DNA from: Sphagnum magellanicum
Taxonomy: Eukaryota; Streptophyta; Sphagnopsida; Sphagnales; Sphagnaceae
DNA length: 64,000 nt
Reading direction: 5' to 3'
NCBI GenBank assembly: GCA_021904315.1
Contig: CM038923.1
Coordinates: 18,792,038-18,856,037 of the forward strand
The position numbers and the translations under genes were made by a program. Of the stretch, positions 56,511-64,000 are shown piece after piece. The notes beneath the pieces were generated by a model, which was not told the origin of the DNA, made no database searches, and was given only the letters and a program-made list of their open reading frames with translations. Position 1 is the stretch's first letter; each line of letters starts with the position of its first letter.

Positions 56511-56675
56511 AACACCACTTACACTACAACACAATTGGTCCCCCGTTGGTCCAGTACAGGATTTGTTCCCATTGGTCGACCCACACACATTGGTGGAAAC
56601 AACAAGAACAATCTGCAGCATGATCATGACTGAAAAAACTGATAGAACTCGAGACCAAGTTGAAGGGCCTGCCAT
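56247..56675 (-). CDS. Small secreted hevein-like cysteine-rich protein
   Basis: A 142-residue protein, intact and apparently unspliced. I chose the ATG at 56675 (AACAATGGC context) because a signal peptide starts there (RVLSVFSVMIMLQIVLVV, cleavage likely near VSTNVCG). The mature N-terminus has eight cysteines spaced C-x8-C-x8-CC-x5-C-x4-C-x5-C-x15-C. The CG, CCSxxGxC and overall order recall the hevein-type chitin-binding domain (C-x8-C-x4/5-CC-x5-C-x6-C), but two loops differ in length and the aromatic sugar-binding residues are not evident. The C-terminal 65 residues are Pro/Ser/Gly-rich. A secreted defence or cell-wall role is possible but is inference. A 3' copy lies at 20225. Confidence 0.68.
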   Translation of the reverse strand: MAGPSTWSRVLSVFSVMIMLQIVLVVSTNVCGSTNGNKSCTGPTGDQLCCSVSGVCDHVFCSEPSLCQGSDTGGYNSPGPILCYSNSKSKGTTPPAQATFDVPPKPFPRATAHGMHESLPNNGVSTLGARVQADGSSGSSHP

Positions 56676-56862
56676 TGTTGATTTTGTGTCACACAAAAGA
56701 ATGACTAGCACAAAATTTGTTTGCAGACCACCCAAAACTAGACCCCCAAGAAAAACAAGACCCTCACAAAATGGTTTGTTTGAAGTTGCTAGTTCACAAG
56801 GTGATTGAACACTAAAAGTTGCAAGAGGTGATGTGGTGTTAGAGAAGGCCAATATCATTGCA

Positions 56863-56869
56863 TTTTATA
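56863..56869 (-). promoter_or_regulatory. TATA box of the hevein-like gene
   Basis: TATAAAA on the minus strand, about 190 bases upstream of the ATG at 56675, predicting a leader of about 160 bases. Confidence 0.5.
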
Positions 56870-56879
56870 CTAAAGTTTT

Positions 56880-57925
56880 GAACCCAAAATCAACATCCGT
56901 TACAATAGAATACGTTACAATAGAGAAAGTTGGACCTTGATGATGTGCATGGTAATGTATTGTGTACATTCAATCCAACATAACGTTCTAATTATTGGAA
57001 TAATCAATAATGTACAATTGACTGTCAAATATCTAACCAAACCCAACTCTAAGGACTGATTCATCAATTACCATGTTAGTACTAAAGAGTTAGATACTAA
57101 TCAAGTTCCTTAGAATTCAACACTCAATAAGTGGAATTGAAGCTTGTTTCTAGAATATTTTATGACCATGTATGTTTATATTGAAAGACTTATAACTTAT
57201 AAGCCATGACCATCAATCACCGAGCAATAGCAAGTGTCATATACATAGTGAGATGTTGGTTGGTTTCAAGAGCCTTGGACTATTTTTGTGACATATGGAG
57301 TAGGACTTTCCAGCATCAAAAGGTCTTGATCTATGTATTGAATCTCATGTTGCAAGATGATCTAAATGACAAGTCCCAATATTTGAGAATTAATTTTCGA
57401 ATTTCACATTATTTTGGACAAGAATTCATTTAGGAGTTCATGGAAGGATTGATTTGGATCATTGGATTGTGATAAATCATAAGTATGTTTTGGAGATTAC
57501 TACTTGAGTTCAAAAGATGGGTTGTAGATGTTGAGATCAAAACAAACTACTGAGTAATATTGCAAGCACTGATCGCCAAAAAACTATTATCAAGTGTATC
57601 ATTATCTTATAAGTGTCAATGACACATCAAGTTGTATCCTGAAAAGAACGTACACGGATTTGCACACTATTTCAAATGAAATGAAAATATCATAACAATA
57701 CCAAATGTTGTGTTGGTCCATTATTGTAATGTTATGAAATAGAAACATTTGCAATATTGAATGAAATTCCCAAATGGAAAGTTACACCTTTAATCTCTTG
57801 AAAGACATTGCATCACATCTTGCAAAAAGTTAGGGTTTAGGGTTCACAGCTGCACACTGGATTATTAACACAGAAGATGATAATTTTAGAACAGGAGAAA
57901 TCGTTGCATCAAGTTCCACCCAACC
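56880..57925. other. Unassigned AT-rich DNA
   Basis: No gene or element recognised upstream of the hevein-like gene. Confidence 0.5.
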
Positions 57926-57931
57926 CATAAC

Positions 57932-58415
57932 AAGTGTTGGGTGGGTACCCGGGTTGGAGGGTTGGAACTGCAGGTTCCAGTTCCAGTTAGTAAAAACTGA
58001 ATCCAAATCAAATCTGATTTGTGAAACTGGATCTGGAACCAAAACTAGGTATTTGGTTTTTTTAAGTATCAAAACTGAATCAGAAATGGGATCTCAAATT
58101 TTAAAGAACTGGAACTGGAACCAGCTTCAGAATTTAGAAAAAAATTTGAAAAAGTGGACTAGAACCAGGGGCTAATCAGAGGTTAACTGGCAGTTGATCA
58201 CTAGTTTGATCGAAGTTACTCAGAACCACGCTGGATCTGATTTTTAGAACCAAAACCAAAATTGGGATGTTGCTTTTTCTGAAGAACCATACCCAGAACT
58301 GAAACCAAGATTTTGTATTCTTGAAGAATTGTAATTGAAATCCAAAACCACTCTAGTTTATTTTTTAGAACCAAAACCAGAGGTTCTTCATGGAAGTCAC
58401 TAACCACCAACACTA
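57932..58415. mobile_element. Possible hAT-like non-autonomous element
   Basis: Left end AAGTGTTGGGTGGGTACCCG. Right end reverse-complemented TTAGTGTTGGTGGTTAGTGA. These give inverted ends of about 12-14 bases of the (C/T)AGTGTTGG type known in hAT elements. The interior is a run of degenerate 'ggaactggaaccag' motifs. Both flanks contain ATAACA, but an exact 8-bp duplication could not be fixed. Confidence 0.42.
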
Positions 58416-58689
58416 ATAACAACCTCAGTGCAGACTTCATTATTACTTCATTATTTGCAGGACCTCCCCAAGCATAATTTCCCCCAGCAGGCTGATGCAA
58501 GGAAGTCTGCTTGTAATGGAGATTGACAAGGAACACTGATCATTGCTAGCAGTAACACAAGTGATGATATTCTTCAGTTGTTCAGCAGGGGAAAGAGATG
58601 CTATCAGGGCATTAAACCTTGGACTCAGGCTATTCCCTCAGTTCTCTTGGTGTAATGGCTTGACAACAACAATCCCTTTACATAAAAAC

Positions 58690-58765
58690 CAGTGTTGGAC
58701 AAGTCCCTGATTTGGAGGGTTAAAATCATAGGTTTCAATTCCAGTAGTAAAAATCAACTTGCAAT
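58690..58765 (+). mobile_element. Second hAT-like left end
   Basis: CAGTGTTGGACAAGTCCCTG, followed by TTTGGAGGGTTAAAATCATA and TTCCAGTAGTAAAAATC, parallels the left end at 57932 (TTGGAGGGTTGGAACTGCAG, CCAGTTAGTAAAAACT). The matching right end was not found, so this is an isolated terminus. Confidence 0.45.
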
Positions 58766-58769
58766 GACA

Positions 58770-59925
58770 CAATCTTCTAGAACAACGGCTGAGGAGTGGG
58801 GAGATACAAATGAGTATTGCCATACCCTTAGGAGTGTGGTCAACAAAATATCAGAACATTACTTCCCATTGCTTACTGACTTCATCAAATTGGTGTGGAA
58901 CTGCTATACATAATTTGCTCAGATATTGAACACAAAACAGTATTGAAAATATTGAATCTTAAATTTCTCTGACATTTGGGAAACAGCAGGGAAGCAATAG
59001 TTGACTGCAATGACCACCAACAGAAATACATAGTTCCTCAATGAGACCAATTTACAAATGGTGAAGCTAGTTGGAAACAAAACAACATTCTGTTTAAGGC
59101 TTCACAAAAGAAACCACATCTTCATTTTGTTGAATAACATGTGTTGTAGACCACCCCATCAACCATTGATATTGCAACTCACCTTTGTTGTGGGGTCATA
59201 AATTACAAATGTTATTTCTTGATGATTTACATGTGACTATTGTGTATGATGTGATGCATACAAGGATTCATAAAGAGTGGCCAAATGAAAAACATTAAAT
59301 ACACAAATGCAAGAAATTATTTGTGGGAGTTCTTTGTTCTTGATCTGTAAACTGACTAATGCAAGAGGAACAAAAATGAATCCCTCTTGAAAAGAAAGGA
59401 TATGGGCAACTTTTGCACCAGACATGCTACAATTTTGGGTTTACAAGCTTCTCCAATGGGCAGTGATGGCTCTCTTGGGTGTACTAGGCAAAAGACAAGC
59501 CAATTGCTGTCTGGACTTGCCTGCTGTAGCAGCTTGAGCTGCTTGGTACCTTGTTGGTGCTTGACTGACCAGATTGTAGTAGACTTATAAGGTTTCCAGT
59601 GTTTTAAGTGATGGTATCTTGTGTTGTGTGGGTAATCCTAGCATAGACCTCTGCGTTTCTAACTTCACTCCAAAACAATCAAGCAATTGTTTGCTCAGGT
59701 CCCTAAACCCTAAACCCCAAAAAAAACCTTCAGAAAACACTTCCACTAGCAGGATGTCCTAGTAATTTTGTTATGTGGGATCCCTGCAGCCATTTGCAAA
59801 GCACTAATGTAATTCACCTGCTACTTTCCAAGACAGAAAACTGATGATTGGAAACCTAGAAGTCAATGTATGAAAGTAAATCATTGCAACTCACAACAAA
59901 ATCCCACACAGAGGAAAAACACATC
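58770..59925. other. Unassigned DNA
   Basis: No gene recognised. In particular, I looked on the minus strand for the missing third exon of the dehydrogenase and found none. Confidence 0.4.
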
Positions 59926-59930
59926 ATCAC

Positions 59931-60163
59931 CTTAGTCAAATAAATCAAGCCCAGTTTTGATGTGCCATATCTAAACCCACCAGGAAGCATGCCTTTATGA
60001 AGATGTGCAATGGATGAGACATTGACAAAAGAACCTCTCCTTTTCATAGCCTGCATCCGCTGGCCAACCAGTTTTGACATCAGTCATGCTCCACATAAGT
60101 TGACATTGTGCATAGCACCATTCCAATCTGCCTCATCTAACTCCAGCACATCCCTCACAGTCC
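59931..60163 (-). pseudogene. Short-chain dehydrogenase (SDR) pseudogene, exon 2
   Basis: Acceptor GATGCAG before 60163, donor GTGATG after 59931. The exon encodes TVRDVLELDEADWN, then NVNLCGA with a TGA where the family has Trp, then LMSKLVGQRMQAMKRRGSFV, NVSSIA (catalytic Ser) and YGTSKLGLIYLTK (YxxxK active site). It joins exon 1 in phase (GFRG-TVRD), and the two exons together follow classical plant SDRs of the 3-oxoacyl-ACP-reductase-like group. The nonsense codon and the absence of the C-terminal exons mark it as non-functional. Confidence 0.8.
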
Positions 60164-60749
60164 CTGCATCCCGTCATTGGACCCTATTAAATCTCATAAA
60201 GTGCCAATCTCTTTGATCACTCTGTTCATGTAGACTTTTATTATGAAGAAATAGCTAAACACATGACTGGAGAGAGCAGAGCCTATTTCAGAACTGCTAT
60301 TCCAGAATTCATCAGAGTGCACTAGTTGGTGCTTCCTTGAACTTTGCTTGATGCCAATTTTGAATGCCCTGTCACTGATCAAGATAGCCTAGTCTGCACC
60401 GAGAATTGCTCTGGATATGACATATTGAATTTCAGCTGAATTTTGAGTAGTGGCAGGAAAACCCTAGTGCATAGGCTCTAGAAGGTGAGCCCCTGCAGGA
60501 TTCTTGTGTTCCTGTTTCCTGATGCGCAGCGCGTTCTTTTCAGTGGAAACCTCCCTGGTCATCATTAGCTTATACAATGGAATCATGTGATGATGTGTTT
60601 CTCTCACACATGCAATGAGGTTTATGCAATGGAATCATCAAGTAGAATGTGATTTACACGTTCTTCTTTCAATGAGACTAGTGTAGCCTGTGCTGTTGGC
60701 CCAAGTGTGAACTGGTGACCTAACCAATATTCCTTCCAAAAATCATTTT

Positions 60750-61035
60750 TAAAAATTTTAGATGAATTTTCAATGACCAAAAAGTTCTCAAAAATTCAGT
60801 ATCTCCCACACCTTAGGTCTAAAAATTTCCATGTCACCTTCATTAAATCCTACTCACTGAGGGCTTTCCAACAATACCAAGAGACTGCCCAAACTCCCCT
60901 ATAATTTTTAGTTTTGATTTAACTGAATTTTCAGTGAAAATTTTGTTCAATATTCAATAACTTCTCCACCTTAGGTTACGAAACCAACTCAGTGCACCCC
61001 TACTCATTAAGGGCTTTCTAACAGTACCAAGAGCA
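60750..61035. repeat. Two-copy tandem repeat in the SDR intron
   Basis: Two diverged units of about 158 bases share TGAATTTTCA, CACCTTAGG, CCTACTCA and GGGCTTTC with AACA and TACCAAGAG. Confidence 0.6.
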
Positions 61036-61073
61036 CAGCAAGGGGGGCAGTGATTTGGGAGATCTTAATGTGA

Positions 61074-61170
61074 CAAACAAAACAAACAAACTACCCTCCT
61101 TCATAAACAAACAAAACAAACAAATTACCTTCCTTCATAAACAAACAAAACAAACTAACTAACTTCCTTC
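61074..61170. repeat. Three-copy minisatellite (about 34 bp)
   Basis: Three units made of AAACAAACAAAACAAAC plus TACCCTCCTTCATA variants, in the intron of the SDR pseudogene. Confidence 0.8.
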
Positions 61171-61178
61171 ATAGATTT

Positions 61179-61565
61179 ATCAAGCGACAAGCAGCAGGAG
61201 TACGTATGTGCCACCAACATTGCATCCTAATCTACGTCAACTTGTTTGTTTCTTTCCCTTTCCTTATGAGCGACATGAATGGCAGAACCAAGGACATCCG
61301 GGAGAAACCAAAAGCAAACGATAACAGTTTTGCAGAAAATGCACCGCTGAAACCAACAATGTCCTTCTTTCAATGAGATTCTCAAGCGAGACAAGCAGCA
61401 GGAGTACGTATGTGCCATCAGCATCGCGACTAAATCTACGTCAACTTGTTTTCTTCTTTTTCCCTTCCCTTATGAGGAACATCAATGGCAGAAACAAGGA
61501 CAGATCCGGAAAAACAACAAGAAAGGACAACGGATTTGCAACAAACGGCGCACCTCTGAAACCAG
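61179..61565. repeat. 204-bp-spaced tandem duplication across an exon/intron border
   Basis: AAGCAGCAGGAGTACGTATG occurs at 61189 and 61393 (spacing 204), and similarity continues to GCACCGCTGAAACCAAC (61343) and GCACCTCTGAAACCAGC (61549). On the minus strand the copied piece is the last bases of SDR exon 1 (NNAGF codons), its donor, and the first part of the intron. Confidence 0.8.
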
Positions 61566-61943
61566 CGTTGTTGAGAAGAATATCAATGAAACCGAAAGAT
61601 ATCCATGCTTTCTCCTCAACGGCGTGGATCACACTTGCCTCGGCACTTACATCGAGTTGAACCAATCACAGCTCTCCTCGTGGAGCAGCCTGACGCCCCT
61701 TTTTCGCCTGTGTCCAAAGTCGAAGAATACGCATGTGCAAGAGCGTTAATCTCTTTCGCACAGCGTCTTCAAAAGCTGAACTCTCCGAGCTGCGATGACG
61801 ACGTTGCATCCTCTCTCCGCAAGAGTTACCGAAAACACTCTTCCCAGTCCAGATGATGCTCCCGTTATCAATGCAACCTTCCCCGTTACATCTTCCTTTT
61901 CCAGCTTCCTCGTCTTCCCCCCTTCCTTCTCCAATAAATCCAT
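61554..61943 (-). pseudogene. Short-chain dehydrogenase (SDR) pseudogene, exon 1
   Basis: Starts MDLLEKEGGKTRKLEKEDVT and contains GKVALITGASSGLGRVFSVT, with the NAD(P)-binding TGxxxGxG motif, then NVVIAARRVQLLKTLC. After a one-base insertion (AAAGAG where AAGAG fits) the frame continues EINALAHAYSSTLDTGEKGA. A second one-base insertion before VQLDVSAEASVIHAVEEKAW restores the first frame relation, ending DILLNNAGFRG at a donor GTGCGC. The family reduces or oxidises carbonyl/alcohol groups using NAD(P)H. Two frameshifts here plus a stop in exon 2 indicate a pseudogene, unless the sequence carries errors. Confidence 0.82.
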
Positions 61944-63780
61944 AACTAAATTCTACCAAGAGCTTGCTTGGTACCTTCCTCTCTCCTTCACTTTCTTCTT
62001 CTTCTTCACAAAAGCAAGCAAATAAGTCTCCGATTTCCAAGCGAATTAGATCACTTTCGCCCGCAATTTTCCGCTCTCGAATTCACCGACAAATGCACAA
62101 AACTCTATCGTTTTCTTCGCCTTCTATTCGCAGTTTAAGTGCGCACGAGAGCGCGCGACTCACGAAGCGGATTTGCAAAGAGCACCACAAAACTGGGAGC
62201 GAAAGCACCGCGACAAGCGACGTGTGCGACACTTTACTTGCCCTTTTTTGGTTACGTATCCAATCCAATTAAAGTAGGCCTACTTCTTTTTCTTTTATTT
62301 TCTTTTGCAATTTTTTTTAATGCAATGGATTTTGCTAGCCAACCAGGGGTTTTTTTTTTTTTTTCAGTTTTGTGATCTTGAAAGTTTTTCTCTCCTTTGC
62401 TTGGGTGTGTGCTTTCTTTTTATAAAGTTTGGCAGGGTTTCATCATTTACATCCAAATGGAAATAGTTTTCATATGTCGCCTATATAATAAGAGGTATGG
62501 AGTCGGCTACATCAGTTCTTTTTTTCATCCTTTTTATGGGACCATCATTAGCAAGCATCCCAAGAAAGATTTGACCCGAATGGTGATGGGTTTTTTTTTA
62601 ATTGTTCAAACAATTAAAAAAAACTGTCAGAAACTGTGCCAAACCAAAAACTGACTCCAGATTGGAACCCAAGCATTTTAGAATCATGCAATTTTAATGA
62701 GCTCATTGGAGTGAATTTGGGACATTTTATTTTGAACTTTTGCATGCAAAATTGGAATGAACAAGAAACCCAAGGTGACAATTTCTGTCTCTTTTATGTT
62801 CTAATCATTCCTTGTCTACAACAGTTTATACAACTGCATTTGCATAAAATTGATTGCCTTAAAGCATGCCCAAGGGAAGCCCTCTACCAGTATTTAGCAT
62901 TTAGCACATTCAGTGCGCACTTTTTCTCCCCCATCCCCACCCATGAACATGAAAAGATGGACAATACAAAGTCAGAGACTATTCAACTCCCACCACCTGG
63001 GCCAATCATAATAGTTGGCTAATGAGAACAAATTATTTATTATAATTATCTGGGCCAATTTGACACTAATTATATTTTTTTGATTTTTTTCAAAGTTTTT
63101 AAATGTACATAATTAAATCGAAAGTTTTTAAATCCCTAACTTCCATCTGTCAAATGTTTGCAAAATTTAGTTTTTTATTAAATTTTTATATAGTCTTTTT
63201 TTTTAATGTTCTAAAAATATTTTTTTATGCACTAATTTACACTAGCTTGGATATTTATTGCATTGGTTCAAAGATTATTATTGCCAAAATATCCCAAAAA
63301 AATTTATCGAAAATTAAAATAATAAAAACAGAAATATCAAATTTTTAAACTTTTGAATTATTTAAATATTCAACAAAAGCATGTCAAACTGGTCCAGGTA
63401 TTATGATATTGCCCAGAAACGATCATTTCCAACTCTTGGCCCTCTATCTAGGAGGCCCCTGGTAACATGTACACTTATGAAGGCCCCAAACAGGTTCAAT
63501 CTTTATCTACATATCTTCATGCAAAAACTATTATACAGGGGGCATTTACTACTACCATTGGGTATGCTCTTACACACCTTGCAACTTGCACACCTTCTAA
63601 GTTGCAAGGTGTATAACACTATCAACAGAGTGCAAATAAAGTTATTTAAACCGTTGTAAGTGGTTGCATTATACTACCATGTTAAGGTACCTCATCAAAG
63701 TCTTTTGTCACTTTACATTACACTTTTGTTTACTACTTACAATTTTACGTCTGTTTGGGACCAGAGAGTCCATTAGACGA
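61944..63780. other. Unassigned DNA upstream of the SDR pseudogene
   Basis: Contains what would be the SDR promoter and leader (61944-62280), a T-run near 62350, then AT-rich sequence. A 128-codon open frame at 62636-63022 shows no recognisable domain. Confidence 0.4.
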
Positions 63781-63788
63781 AAAATAGA

Positions 63789-64000
63789 TCATGGAGGATA
63801 GATTGTCCTCTGGTACTGGCAGCATGCCACAAATTTGGCTAGGGCGACCGTGTTCGTAGTTTGCAAGAGTTCAGCAAGAGTGCTCATGTGGGTGAGGGGT
63901 AGGGTCAAACAAAAACATTCCCTAACTTTCTGTGTATTTGGACAAATAAGGAGCAAGTGCTCTTCATCCTCTACCTTCCCCAAGTCACAACCTCGACAAA
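63789..64000 (-). pseudogene. C-terminal tail of another LINE, cut by the window edge
   Basis: From the window edge the minus strand reads CRGCDLGKVEDEEHLLLICP, then NTQKVRECF, ending with a stop at 63789. A Cys-x2-Cys followed by VEDExHxLLxCP is the zinc-binding tail found at the end of many non-LTR reverse transcriptases. It differs from the tail of the 6-14 kb LINE (CKVCDSNVEESPQHCLLECP), so it is a separate family. The reverse transcriptase should lie beyond 64000. Confidence 0.65.

Noticed and set aside
56676-56858. A 61-residue upstream extension of the hevein-like protein
   Set aside because: The TATA box at 56863-56869 would place the ATG at 56858 too close to the transcript start, and the ATG at 56675 begins a proper signal peptide.
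1-64000. LTR retrotransposons, endogenous viruses, CRISPR arrays, bacterial operons, organelle inserts
   Set aside because: I looked for the characteristic coding motifs, long terminal repeats and spacer arrays and found none I could support.

Overview
The window looks like nuclear DNA of a vascular plant with a large, repeat-filled genome. The evidence is one intact ankyrin/PGG membrane protein gene of a plant-specific type, spliced genes with long introns, an AT-rich intergenic background, and decayed members of several plant transposon groups. A non-flowering lineage (fern, lycophyte or gymnosperm) fits best, but the sequence does not prove it. I see no bacterial, organellar or viral gene block, and I recognised no LTR retrotransposon.

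Layout. 0-2 kb: 5' part of an unrecognised spliced gene on the minus strand. 4.6-5.5 kb: a five-copy 148-bp tandem array joined to a MITE-like element. 6.1-14.3 kb: a G+C-rich, decayed L1-type LINE on the minus strand, followed by an 82-bp piece of 26S rRNA gene and a 28-bp piece of the 148-bp array. 14.8-19.1 kb: a broken Helitron with a clear 3' terminus. 20.2-24.4 kb: left arm of an inverted duplication, holding a 3' fragment of a hevein-like gene and a dispersed repeat (here called R). 26.7-33.4 kb: repeat-rich DNA with a fossil resembling the tyrosine-recombinase-like (DUF3504/KIAA1958/Crypton) family on the minus strand at 31.7-32.6 kb. 35.8 kb: first exon of a gene with a probable transit peptide and telobox-like 5' sequence. 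37.9-38.9 kb: a PIF/Harbinger element with transposase and Myb/SANT remnants. 39.2 and 45.1 kb: two CACTA-type MITEs. 47.2-49.3 kb: the ankyrin/PGG gene, the best gene here. 53.1-56.6 kb: right arm of the inverted duplication with an intact small hevein-like secreted protein gene. 57.9-58.8 kb: hAT-like termini. 59.9-61.9 kb: a two-exon short-chain dehydrogenase pseudogene. 63.8 kb to the edge: the tail of a second, different LINE.

The genes do not form one pathway. The most informative material is the nested history of mobile elements. Four copies of repeat R act as dated landing sites and show by comparison that two Harbinger-type MITEs inserted with 3-bp TTA duplications. The inverted duplication copied the end of the hevein-like gene about 33 kb away. 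The recombinase-like fossil at 32 kb is the least expected item.
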